Below, piece after piece: positions 32,196 to 44,000 of a stretch of 64,000 bases of DNA (position 1 is the first letter of the stretch; each line of letters opens with the position of its first letter). The translations under genes and the position numbers were made by a program. The DNA is from Deuterostichococcus epilithicus (Eukaryota; Chlorophyta; Trebouxiophyceae; Prasiolales; Stichococcaceae): the NCBI GenBank assembly GCA_033439295.1, contig JAVTLE010000019.1, positions 62,001 to 126,000 on the forward strand, written 5' to 3'. The notes below the pieces were generated by a model that worked only from the letters and a program-made list of their open reading frames with translations, was not told the origin of the DNA and made no database searches.

Positions 32196-35100
32196 TCAGT
32201 TGGCGGCCGCAGCCTCCTTGTTCTTGGCGGCCGACCCCTTGGGCTTGGGCCCCAGCGACGGCAACCCCTTGACTGTCGTGGTCTCGGCCGCGGTGCCGTT
32301 GGCAGTCGCCGCCGGCGCCGCCTTCTCAGGCTGCAAGATCGTACACGCAAAACTCAGGCAGGCGTGAGCCACAGGCATGGGCCAGAGCACAGGACAGGCC
32401 GCGTTCTGTTCCGGCGTGCGCCGCGCGCTGACGTGGCAAGTATCAACCATAAACTTTTCACTTGTTCAGCTTCCTACAGGAACAGCGGCTTACAGCACGC
32501 ACAGCGCAGCACCGCGCTGGGACTGCCCATGCATGCCCTGGCATCGACGAGACGGGCCCAGATGCAAGGCCTGGGCCAGCGCGCATGGTTGCTCAGCGAG
32601 AAGGGTTTGGGCCTTAGGGTTTAGGGCGCGGCGCACCTCCTCGGGCTGGGGGTCGGGCCCCAGGTCCAGCTGGCCGCTGCAGTAGTGGTTCTTGAGCGCG
32701 CCGCGGATGTCAGACTCCGCACAGCCGGCTCCCCGGAAGTGCTCCACCGCCTCGTCCAGCAGCGGCCGCCACTCCTGCAGGGGGAATCAGGAGCAGGGGA
32801 TGAGATGACAGCAGCGTCGTGGGGTGGACAAGCTTGAGGTGCCCAGGAGGATTTCTGCCGCCCCGCCCACCAGCGACCGACGGCCCTGCAAGGAGGGTCT
32901 AGGGGAGTGGTTCAAGATGCAGAGGCGGGGTGGGGGCTTGCAGGCTGTGCCGCCGGGCGGAGGGAGGCATCGGCAGAAATGTGCCGAGGCGCCAGGCCCA
33001 GGACGCCAGGCGATGGGCGACAGAGCCTGACGCCGCGTCTCAGGCAGGTAGCCGGGCAGCCAGAGGCTGCAGGAAAGAGGAGAAAAAGGAGGAGAGAGTA
33101 GAGGCACCTGGCCAGCGCGGGCGGCGAGCTGCGAGCGCTCATACAGGAAGTTGCCCCAGTTGAGCAGCACCTGCGGGACACGGCAGGTCTGTCAGGTTTT
33201 GGCAAGTTGGGGATCGGGGGCACGATGCACGCATCTGAGGTCGCGACCGAGTCCCAAGCTGAAACGGTGTGACATTGATGTGCATCGGATTGGCGGCTGC
33301 TGCATGCGCCGTGGGCCAACCAGGCCACAGTGGCTTTGGGCGCAGGCAGGGGTGACAGAGCATCTCAGCAGTGCGAGGGCAGAGGGGGGGAATGAACAGG
33401 GCGCACGTTTGCGTAGGCAAAGAACTCCTCCTCGGGCGCCTGCGGCTCTGCCTGCACTGCCGACTCGCCCTGCACAGCAGGCATGGCTCCCTTGAAAACA
33501 AAACTCAAGTTTCCTGTGGGTCTCCAATGCTGTGTTTGTTCTTTGGGTTCAGCAAAACACGCATGGCACAGTTGATGAGACCCTGTTGCTGCACTCAGCT
33601 GCTGGCGGCTCCTTGGGAGGACGAACCACAGCCGTAAGCAGCAAATACCTTGTCGGCAGGCGCTGTCGCCGCGTCAGCATCGGCCGCCGGCTTGGCCTCG
33701 TCGTCGCCGTCAGCGGCGGCCGGCTCCTGCGCCGCCGCCTCCTTGTCAGCTGACTCCTTCCCGGCGGCTGCGGCCTTGTCAGCTGCGGCCTTGTCCTGCT
33801 GCGGCCGCGTCTTGCGCTGCTCCTCGGGCACGGCAGCCACCATGCGCTTGACGTAGTCGAAGCACTTTTCCCAGTGCGCGTCGCCGGCCGCTGCCTGCGT
33901 GGTAGGTGCGACGGCTCGATGCGCTACGACAGGCGCTGCTGCCGCTGCTAATGTCCGGGTCTCGAAACCAGCAGGAGGAGCGGACAACTGGCAGCTGCGG
34001 AGCCATGCGCCAGGCAATGGTTAAAAGGGCTATCGGCAAGCAGATGCTCAGTGGAACCCTTCCCTCTGCACCTTGCGGGAGCTCAGTGAAGCAAGCCCAG
34101 GCATCCGGCGCGGTTGGCACATCATGGCAACAGCCGACCTCCCATCCCAGATATCGGGATCCACCCCCCCCCCCCACNCTTTCTCAGAAGAAGCATCAGC
34201 ACCAGAACGCAGGTGTGCGCCACAGCACCTGCTGTGGGGACAGGGCGTCGATGGCGGCGCACTGGGCGCGCGCCGACCACTCCTGCAGTTCCCGCTGTGC
34301 GTCTGCCTGCTCCTTCGCCAGGTCAGACTCCTGAAAACGGGAAACCGCTGGTTGGGTTTGGGGTCAAGGGGCTGCAAACATTACCGCCAGGGAGAGATTG
34401 CTGTAACAGCTTGAGAGAATCGGAAATGAGGTGCACAGCCGATGCATACGATGCGGCTGGCGGCTCACGAGGCAGCAGCACTGGCACGACAGGCTACGGC
34501 ATGCTGAAAACGAGCAGCGGAGACACAGCTGATATGATCAAAATTGCAAGAAAGATTGCGAGGCAGAGGACAGTGCGAAGTTAAAACAAAGGTGCACACC
34601 GTTTTCTGCTTCGACGCGGCAGGCGCCTTGTCGGCTGTCCCCTCGCCCTCCTCCGCGGGCTTGTCCTCTGACTTCCTGCTTCCACATGACACACAGCACT
34701 CCCAGTCGGCAAGTGAGAAAAACGCAGCGGATGTGCTCGCACTCTGCGAGGCTGTGTGAAGGAGCCTGTGCATGCAGCTGGCGCGCGGGGCTCGGGAGCG
34801 GTCCCAGCGGGGGCTCCTCCAGCTGGCCTGGACCTGCCGGGCTGGCTGCAGCATGCGCCGCGGGCGGGGGGATGCCAGGGGAAGGACCCCATGAAAGCCT
34901 CACCGGTTGCCGACGTTGATGCCGGCGGCCAGCTTGGCGCGCTCCATCTCCAAGCTGGCCAGGTACTGAAGCGCGTCCACGTGCTCGCCCTTGACGCCCA
35001 GGGCCTCATTGTATTTGGCCTCCGCCTGCAGGGGGGGCCAGCAGCACTTGAAACATTGTTCTCAGTGCGGTGCGCTGGTGCAGTTTTGGGGCCATGTGAT

Positions 35101-38100
35101 GCGACAACAGGCAGGCAGGTGGATGAGGGGCTGAGGCCTGGCGGCTGGTGGCCACGGCTGCATCCAGGCTTCAGACCGGCAGTTGGGAGGCGGCTGTTGC
35201 AACCGTGCAGGCCCTGCCGCAGGATCGATTGGGTCCGGCCTCACCTTGGCCCACTGCTCGTCGACCTGCGCGCGCACGTCGGCGACGTCGCGGCCGTCGC
35301 CGGCGGCGTCGTCCAGGTGCTTACGCGCCACCATGGTGAAGGTGTGCCCCCACTGCACCAGGCCTGCAGCACACAGTATTGCCTTTCAACGAAGTGATCT
35401 CTGTGTTGCATTGTGAGCATGCGCCACCGTGGTGAAGGTGTGCCCGCACTGCACCAGGCCTGCGGCGCAGCAGGTTGCTTTTTCCATCGGCTAGATTTCC
35501 GCTTGTTGGTGTATGTGGGCGGGCTCCGCCCCTTGGTGTGGGTGTAACCCCACTGCGCCATGAGGCCGATGCTGCATGGAGCGACACCGTGACCACACCA
35601 TCGTGTCTGAGCGCCTGTCCAGGCATCTCAATCCACAGGCGGCGCAGCGGGAGGCATGCGAGGAGAGAGTCCGCACGGCGCGCAGCACTAGCCCCCTGCA
35701 TCATGAGGCGTGCTTCTGACAACGCCTCATGAATTGGAGGCGCAGTGCTGCGTGCTGCAATACTGAGCAGCTGCAGTGGGCTGCGAAGTAGGGTTTAGGG
35801 TGTCAGAAGCCGCCTGTGCTGCAGCCGGCGGGGCTCACCGGAGATGGTGACCTCGGCAAACTTGTCGGCGGCAGCATCCAACAGCGGCAGCGCCTTGTCG
35901 GCTCGCAGCGTCGCGTCCATCGCCTCCTGTGGCGGTCCGGAGCTCAGGGTTTAGCACATTGCGGGGTTGCCAGGCAGCGGGGTGCGGTCTCAGGGGCTGG
36001 ACGACTGGTTCTGTGACGCTGCAGACGCTGGTCGTCCTCAGCGCTTGTGCGGGCACTGGTGGGATGACGGTGCGGGCACTGGTGACTCTGTTGGCAGGAC
36101 ACTGCTGTGGAAGGTGGCGTGCACTGCCGTCGTCTCTGTCCGAAGGCTGTTTGGGTCCGCGGCGCTGTGACACTGCTGTACTGATAGTGTGGAGCAGCAG
36201 CACTGTTCAACGGCGCTGCGCCGCCGCCGGGCAGACAGTGGGCGGCCGTGCTAAACCCTAGCCCCCAGACCTGAACCCGCACCTGGATCTTGTCCCAGCC
36301 CAGGTTGTGGAGCTCCACGTGGCGGTCGAAGTCGATGCCCGTGGAGTCGCGGAACAGGTGCGCAAAGTCCACGATCCACTGGTCGATCTCCACCACCTCC
36401 GGCCCCGCCGGCTGCTGCTCCTGTGCGCGGGGGCGGCAAAGGCCGACTCAGTGCTCTGCTCGTGGCAGGGGGTTCAGGCGGGCCAGGGCGCACTGGGGCG
36501 GTGAACGGCGTGTCCTGCGGGTGACTCCTTGGGATCACGCGTGTCTGCAGGCAGCCACCCTCCCTGGGACCAGGGCGCCAGGGGCGCAGCACAGCGCGGC
36601 CTGCACGGCAGCGCGGCCTGGCAGCGCAGGTGCGGCGGCGGCAGAGCTCCGGAGCGAGGGGAGGAGCCCGACAGCAGCACAGAGGGCCGCACCTTTGCCG
36701 CGGCGGCGGTGCGCTGCGCCTCCAGCGCGCGGGCCTGCTCCAGCAGCTTCGCCTGGCCCTGGATGAGCCGCATCAGCTGCTGCTGCTCCTCCAGTGGCGG
36801 CGCCGGCACGTCCGCCTGTGAGAGGCGCAGGGGACCTTCGGGCATCACGCATTCGCAAACTCACAGCAGCTGCTCTGAGGGTGACTCGCAGGAAGGGCCC
36901 CCGCCAGGCACCCGGCCTCAGGCGTGGGCTCACCACAGCAGCAGCGTCCCGCGATGGCCGAGGCAACCGGCGCGCATCATGCCTGGCCGTGGCCCTGCAG
37001 CCGGCTGTGCCGCCATGCACGCTCAGCCAGACGTGCTCGGAATTTCAGCCCTGTCTGGGGGTTCAGGGCTCCAGGAAGGACTGCACTGCCCCACCTCGGA
37101 GGCGACGGGCACCAGCTGCAGGCGGATGGGCGGCAGCGCGCCGGACAGGCGCGGGCCATGTGGCCCCGCTGACGACGCCTCCTGCATCGCCTCCTGCATC
37201 GCGCGCTGCAGGTCCGGGCGGCTGGTCACCGTCACCAGGTCGCCCTCCCTGTAGCATGAAAATACGAGCGGGAATGAGGCGCCATTCAAGCACAGTATCG
37301 ACTGGGTGTCGTGCAGAATGCCGGCCGCTGCTGTGTCACAACACCGGCTTGAGAGAGGGCGGACTCAACGCAGCTGCACGCTGCCCTGCTGCATCGTGAT
37401 CTCTGTTCGTTCCTAAGCAGCCTGCTGCAGGACTGAAGCCAGGCCTTGCAGTTGCACCCACCCCCGCCGCCCGCGTCCCTAGACCCCCTGCATGTTGTGC
37501 CTGCCTTTGCGTAGCACGGTCGGAACTTTTGATTACAAGGCGCCACCACCGGCTGCCCTCACCGGTCGAGATATTTGAGGGCGAAGGGCGGCGCGTCAGG
37601 GAACTTGCTGCGGACGCCCTCCAGCATCTCGGCGTACGTCACGTTCGGCCCGATGTGCAGCAACCGCGTCTCGTCGCCCAGCGTGCACTTCGCCTGCGAG
37701 TTTGCGGAAACATGCGGGCTCGGCACCAGGGCGCAGCGTGCCACGACCGCACCGCAAGGCCGTGTGGAGCAGCACCCCTGGTTGCTGCCTGTCACAGTGG
37801 ATGCAAATGCAGTGCGGGTAGCAAGACCCTGTGACAAGAACCTTGTGCCTCTGGTGCTTGTCGGGCCCGCAGCCGCCCAACTGGCGGTGCTTTTGCAGGG
37901 AGGAGGCAGTCTGCAGGCAGACAGTCGGGGGCACCTGGAAGACGGAGATCTGCTGCCGCGGCGTGCTGTTGGCAGCGGTCTTCCTGCGGCCGGCCAGCGC
38001 GCCCGAGGAGCCCGCCGGCTTCTTGCCTGCCAGGATGTCCTTTAGCCGCTTCTCCGTCGCCTGCAGGAATAGAAAACAACAATGATCCGCCTGCTTGTGC

Positions 38101-39895
38101 AAACAGCAATGATTCGTCTGCTTGTTCAGCGCTCCATGCACGGCTCCGGTTCCCTCTGCCAGAACAGTTTATTGGGTGGCCACTCGCATCGTCTCCTGCC
38201 CTGCATGTGACGGTCGACACTCCAGGCCACGTGCGGGCAGCCTGCCTGTCGCCCCGCATGCTGCACAGCTTCCGGGCCCTTTTTATTTGGTTGCTGAAGC
38301 CTAGTCCTGACCCCACCTGGTTCTCAGGCGGCGCATCGTCCAGCTTGTTGACTTTCTGCACGTCCGACAGCGCCTGCTTGTACAGACCCATTGCCTCCAG
38401 CGCCTTAGCGCGCCGAAGCAGCGCCTTCTGGTTGTTGGGCGCCGCCTCCAGCGCGGCGGTGCACTCGTTGACTGCCTCCTTGTACCTGCGCGGCCGCCGG
38501 CGGCAGGGACTGAGCGAGGCCGTGCCCACAGGGCCGGGGCTGCTGACTGCAGCGAGCGCATGCGGGCCGTTCCGCGGTTGTGCTGCGTGTTTCACCTCAG
38601 GCGCCCACTCGGGAGGCATGGCAAAGGACTACAGCAGAGTGCGCTGCATGCATGTGCGCTACTTAAGAAGTGACATACCCAGGGGAGGACAGGCACTGAA
38701 TAAGTAGCGCAGGTTCCATATCGGCGAAAACTAAATACCGGCAGCTCATGGCGGAGCGCTAGCTGCCAGGGAGTGTGTGCGCCGGACGTATCAAGTCGCA
38801 TGAGAGCCTGCATGCATGGGGAGCCGGCAGCAAGCAGAAGGGACGCACTTCTTCAGCATCATGCTGCAGGCAGCTTTGTTGCTGTGCAGCAGCACCGCCT
38901 CCGAGTGGCCCTCCGGCAGCATCTTGAGCGCGCGCTCGTAGGCGTCGAAGGCTTTAGAGTACTCCTTGCGCCCAAACAGCTTGTTGCCCTCATCCTTAAG
39001 GCCCGCCACCTGCGCCGTGTCCGCCTGGAAGCACCACAGGGGGGTTTTTTGGGCCGCAGGCAGTGCTCACTGCAGATGATGTCATCGTGACTGCCTGCTT
39101 CTGGTGACACCTCTGTAGGCTGCCTGAGGTCGGGCGTCCTGGCCGCCGTGCCCCTCGGTACGCCAGCGCCGCGCCTGCCTGCATGTATGGGTGGGGCATG
39201 CAACAGTGCAACTGCAACAGTGCAGCAAAGGAGAAAGCCAGCTGCGAATCCCAGTCTTGTGCAAGGGCTCTCGATCGCACAAGCCGGCGATGAGACCAAA
39301 ACGTCGACATCGACATCTGCATCTGCGCCGCCACAGCGCAGTAGCCGCTCTGCAAAAGTACTGAATGATCGGTATACGTGGGTGCGTTGCAGCAGCCGTC
39401 TTACTTCACAGGATGCGAGCTTCATGCACCGCAAAGGGCGCTCGGCGCGCAGCCAGCGATCATTGCCAGCCCAGGGATATTGAGGGTGCAACTGTGCCCC
39501 CCGGAAATGATGCCTTGTGGGTGCCGTGAGGTATATGCTGCTGTTGACGGAAGTGTGAAATACATTTGCCTGTTGTAGAAGCGACGGTGGCATGATGATG
39601 CGCCTTGCGCCAGGGCAAAGGCTGGCGATAAGACAGGCGTGCATGCCATGCTGGTGGCTGTCTGCTCGACAGTGCATGCGTCTCCGAGTGCTCCGACACG
39701 CATATCTAGAGGATTCTGATCGATCTGGACTCACTCTAATAACCTATGGGTCAACACTATAATGTTAAGACTTTCGATGCAGCTGACATGGGCGAGGGTT
39801 GCGGCGGACTCGCCACGGCTACCTTGCTGATCCATCGCCCTCACCTCGCTGATGTCGCGTGGCGCAGACGACGGTCTCCGTGCTGCCTTTCCCAT
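32196..39895 (-). CDS. TPR-PB1 protein, CLMP1/PHOX-like
   Basis: Plant-type TPR plus PB1 protein. The Arabidopsis relatives are CLMP1 (needed for chloroplast separation) and the PHOX proteins; the UNC-45-like features suggest a link to myosin or actin. Eighteen exons: 39895-39845, 39024-38849, 38485-38317, 38060-37935, 37693-37563, 37248-37095, 36815-36693, 36420-36283, 35926-35839, 35363-35245, 35025-34904, 34675-34600, 34330-34229, 33894-33649, 33469-33407, 33170-33108, 32774-32637, 32330-32196; 739 aa, close to the ~750 aa of CLMP1. It starts MGKAARR, like the plant MGK start. Exons 2-3 carry TPRs (LKDEGNKLFGRKEYSKA), exons 5-6 the PB1 domain, exon 8 the family block EIDQWIVDFAHLFR, and exons 10 and 16 repeat units QWGHTF and NWGNFL. 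The exon 1 choice is inferred from phase and the MGK start. Confidence 0.85.
32614..32626. repeat. Telomere-like micro-tract in CLMP1-like intron 17
   Basis: TTAGGGTTTAGGG about ten bases inside the intron, with a related AGGGTTTGGG just before it. Confidence 0.6.
35421..35472 (-). repeat. Exon-edge echo 1 upstream of CLMP1-like exon 10
   Basis: A 52-base copy of 35325-35376, which covers the acceptor and first codons of exon 10 (minus strand), with about four differences and offset 96. In minus sense it reads GLVQCGHTFTTVAH against GLVQWGHTFTMVAR in the true exon. It lies in intron 9. Confidence 0.9.
35529..35577 (-). repeat. Exon-edge echo 2 upstream of CLMP1-like exon 10
   Basis: A third, more diverged copy about 100 bases further upstream in minus sense, reading LMAQWGYTHTKGR. 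Three near-equally spaced copies of one exon start show repeated tandem duplication. Confidence 0.75.
35789..35800. repeat. Telomere-like micro-tract in CLMP1-like intron 9
   Basis: TAGGGTTTAGGG, in the same intron as the two exon-10 copies. Confidence 0.6.
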
Positions 39896-40131
39896 GGCGC
39901 GACCGGAGCGAAACGACACGTCGCTGGCAGGCCTGACTGCTGTTGCCGTGTTTGCACCCCGACGGCGGTGCCTTCCCTCGCTCCGGCTGTCGCGTCAGCC
40001 ACAACTTCAGGCCAAGGCTGTTTTCTGGTGTAAAACTTGTCAAAGTCGCAGGTGCAATGCACTCGTTACGGAGGCAGCCGCAACCCGCTTTCCCAGCACT
40101 TCTCGGCCACTTGGATAGGTGGCGTTCGTCA

Positions 40132-40410
40132 TCAGGCGCCGCCAAAACCCTTGACACGTCGCCAACTTGGCGGTCGCTCTGGCGGATAATTGAGATGCGG
40201 AGGCCCTTTCAGCAGCCTTGCACCGCTCGCACGAGCGGCATGAGAATTGCAAAACTCGTTGAAATCTGGAGTGTGCGACGCTGCCAGCACACCCGCGCGC
40301 GATGGCTGTGCGGCGCACTGCAGGCGCTCGCTGCGCTTACTGCTGGAGCTACTGCAACTGCACAGACCCCCAGGGTCCTCGTCCAATCCATTCAAGTGTT
40401 CTGACTCCAC
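40132..40410 (-). CDS. Small hypothetical ORF
   Basis: A 92-codon minus-strand ATG frame with a plausible acidic then Ser-rich start (MESEHLNGLDEDPGG) and an Arg/Pro-rich tail. It lies between two divergent starts. No family recognised, and it may be chance. Confidence 0.2.
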   Translation of the reverse strand: MESEHLNGLDEDPGGLCSCSSSSSKRSERLQCAAQPSRAGVLAASHTPDFNEFCNSHAARASGARLLKGPPHLNYPPERPPSWRRVKGFGGA

Positions 40411-40801
40411 GGCATGTCGGGTTGTTCAAGGACGAGGCTCTGCAACCAAAGCTAGTGAGATTGTGTTCATCTTAGCTCTGGCAGTTAGGTACGAAGCTGG
40501 CCGGAGACAGCGAGCCGAGCTCAATCAATATGCACAGCGAATCCTGCAACCAAGGCATGCGCTTGTAGTCGGTTAGAAAATATCCCGTCCCACTTTGCTC
40601 TTCGCGTCTGTCAACACACGCGGTGCCCAGACTTTGCAGAGACTCGCGTGCAGAAAAGCAAGCTGATCGACGCGCGTGCGAAAGACCCACACACTGAACC
40701 TTCGACCCGTTTGCCTCACCTTCATACAACCATCACTTGCTGCTACATAAATCCTGCTCCCGAAATCGGACATGCTGTCGGGATGTCTCGACATGCAAAT
40801 A

Positions 40802-40821
40802 GGGTGCCTCGTGAGGCACCC
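40802..40821. repeat. Perfect 9-bp hairpin
   Basis: GGGTGCCTC and GAGGCACCC face each other across a two-base GT centre. Candidate symmetric protein site or transcript hairpin in a divergent promoter. Confidence 0.7.
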
Positions 40822-41032
40822 CAGGACCACCGTGCCGCTAGGTATGCTTTCTCACCTGAATTTCCAGTATACACTGACTGGCGGACCTTGATCCTTCCAG
40901 TTCTTCTGATCATGTGTCGTCTGTACATTAGGTGGTTCGTGCCAGCAGCGGCGCACCGCTGCACATGCATCGCCGCTGCGGCCCACGCGGTGGTGCCGCG
41001 TGACGCCCAAGCACGGCGCGTCCTCTGCAAAT

Positions 41033-44000
41033 ATGCGGCACCCGGACGGCAGCCAGCAGCCCGCTGCACTCGCCACGGCGGCGCTGCGTCTCGAGGCGCA
41101 TGCATGCGAGGCGCTGCGCAGATGCGCAGACCGGCGTGCATCAGCGAGGCATGGCGGCAGGCGGCTTGTCACCTGCGCTGCCAGCAGGCAGGAGGAACCG
41201 CAGCGCCAGCAGGAGTCGCTGGACCTGCCTTCGGAGCGCGATGCCTCGTCAGGTCCGCCCTCACTCATCGAATCCCGTGCATGGATTGGCGCAGGGCTGT
41301 GCGTTCAACTTTGCTGCGGTGCCGGCTGCCGTCTGACACCCCATGCAACAGCTGTTCGACAGGGCGTCAATAGGGCAAGAGTGTTCCTCGCGTTCCCTAT
41401 ATCGCCACTCCTCACTAGCAGGAGTCTGATCCTCGCCGCGCCACGTCCATGCAAGCAGGCCCGTCCTGGAGCGGCGACTTCAGGCCGGGTGACGTGCTTG
41501 GCGGCCGCTACAGGGTGCTCGAGGTGCTCGGCCGCGGCAGCAACGGCGTCACCTACAAGGTGGGAACTGCCTTGACCGTGCAGCTGCCGCCACAGCCAAC
41601 GCGCTGCGGCGCCGCAGCCTTGTATCGTCCATCTCGGTTCTGGGCCCACACAGCGGCACACACTGCACGGACCCCTTTTTCAACCCCTGCTGCAAACCCA
41701 GCTCACGCACACAGGTCCTTTTAAACCCTCGTGTCCCGCTCAGAGCGGATTTAGACATCCCTCCACATGCGGGCAGGGAGCCACTCGGAGGCAGCTCGCA
41801 GCCGTTGCGCCCGGTGGCAGCCGAGGAGGCGCTGTCGCAGCAGCGGCTGCGGCGGTCAGAAGGCGCTCGACCTGCTCCCGCTCCCTCGCAGCCAACATGC
41901 ACAGCTCCCTGGCACGGTCATATTCCCGACGGCTGTTCTCCTGCAGGCCGAGCTGCTCCATGGCGATGGCGGCGGCGTGCCGTCGCTCCCGGTCGCAGTC
42001 AAGGCGCTGTCGCTGCGGCGGCTGCGCGGCGACTGGAAGCAGCTAGACCTGTTCCAGCGAGAAGCCAAAACTCTGGAGGCACTCGACCACCCGGGCATCC
42101 CGCGCTACCTGGACTACTTTGAGGAGGACACCCCCCAGGACAAGGGCTTCTTCCTTGTGCAGGCGAGATTTCGGATTCAGGGTTTTCACATGTTGAAATT
42201 GGGTGTGACACTTTGGATGGTTTTCCGCAAAGAGAGGGGGCGACAGAGAAGTTGTGACCTACACCGTCACGTCGTTGCACGCGCTGCAGCTTGCGCTGCT
42301 GCTGCGCCCAGCCGGGCAGCAGCGGGCACGCCGCAGAGGCAGGCGCTCGCAGGCGGGACGTGCACGCCCCCCTGCTTCCTGCTGCTGCGCGTCAGTCGCG
42401 GAGGCGCTGGATGGGTGGCCGGCGCACACCCCGCTGCAGATGTCGTTGAGCCACGTCTCGCGCTGCTGCGCGGTGGTCCGGTCTGCCAGGTTTCAGCCCG
42501 AAGGCGACCACGAAAGTGCTCGACCACAGATCGCTTCAGCACAGGACCCTGTTGAGACCGGACCACGTAGAAGAAGTGCACAGGAGCTTGCGGATGGGCG
42601 GTCCCCTGGCGCAGCTGGACCATGCCAAGCGAAATGGAGTGGATATCAAAAGGCGTCCAGTGGCGTTGCTCCTTCGCATGCAGGAGCTGGCGCAGGGGCA
42701 GTCCCTGGCTCAGCTGGTCGCCGGCGGCTGGCGCGGCAGCGAGGCTGACGTCAAGGCCCTCGCGGCGCAGCTGCTGGACATCCTGCAGTACCTGGCGGCA
42801 CGCCGGCCGCCTGTCACCCACAGGTGGGCGCAACCTGCGACACGCCTGCAGACGACTGGATCCTGTTGAATGTGTCGCGGTGCCTGACAGCCCGTCAGCC
42901 TGTCGCCCACCGATGCGGCCTGTGGCGGGCTTGCTGCCGCCGGACCCGGGGGTCCAGCTGCCGCGCCGCGGCCGTGCTATCCCCCTTGCCCATTTCCTCT
43001 GCATGGCGTCACTGGCATGGGGTTCACTTTGGGATATCATCCAGATCGCCTCTTGGAACGACGCTACCGGAAGCCGCAGACGCACGTGAGGCACGCCGCA
43101 ATGCCGCCCTATGCATAAGATTGTGGCATTCAGGTGGGCATCTAGATCTTTGGCCTTGCAAGCGCAGGGACGTGAAGCCGGACGACAACATCCTGGAGGG
43201 CGACAGACCCTTTAGGGTTCGTGTTTTAGGGTTTTAGATATATTTAAAAAATGTGACATTCGAGTGGGCAATCACTGCTCTGACCCTACAAGCGCAGGGA
43301 CGTGAAGCCGGACAACATCATCCTGGAGGGCGATAGACCCGGCGGCCGCGTCTTCCTGGTGGACTTTGGCGGCGTCCAGGTTTGCCGCTTGACAAGAGCG
43401 CCAGGACCACCCTGCACCTTTGCTGCTGGCGGCATGCCCTGCAGACACCGTACCTGGCTTCTTTGCCTGTGTCCGTGCATGGCTCCGGTGCTGAAGTGCT
43501 GCACCTGAGCAGGGACAGCAGGAGGCATGACCCGTGAAGGCGCCACTGTTGCTGCGCAGGCGGCAGCCAGCGGCGCGAGCGGCATCGGCACCACCGTCGT
43601 TGGCACCTACGGTGTGCCGCCACGCCCCTGTCAGTGCTCTCGACGCGTCCTGTTTGCAACAGCGATGCCGAGGCTTCACCCTGCAGTCTGTCGTCTGAAA
43701 CGAGGTTCAATGTGTGCCTCTCCCTGAGGGGTTCCCAACAAGAACTGGTTCAAAACCCTGAATCCTACATCGGACAGGGTACATGGCCCCGGAGAGCTTC
43801 CGTGGCGCCGCGGTGCCGTCGTCCGACCTGTACGGCCTCGGCGGCACGCTGCTGTTCCTGCTGTCAGGCGCGCGCACCTGCTCACTCCCGCCTTTGCGCC
43901 AGCGCCCTCCTGGCGGCCGCGCCAGAGCAGACCGCTGAACAGCGCTGGTCCGGCCCCCATGTCGGCACCCGCTGATGGCCAGCCATGCACGCCATGGGTG

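Larger units (their letters stand above)
39896..41032. other. Divergent promoter between the CLMP1-like gene and the kinase
   Basis: About 1.1 kb between start codons. It contains a perfect palindromic hairpin (40802-40821), an ATGCAAAT string near 40794 and one small minus-strand ORF listed separately. Confidence 0.5.
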
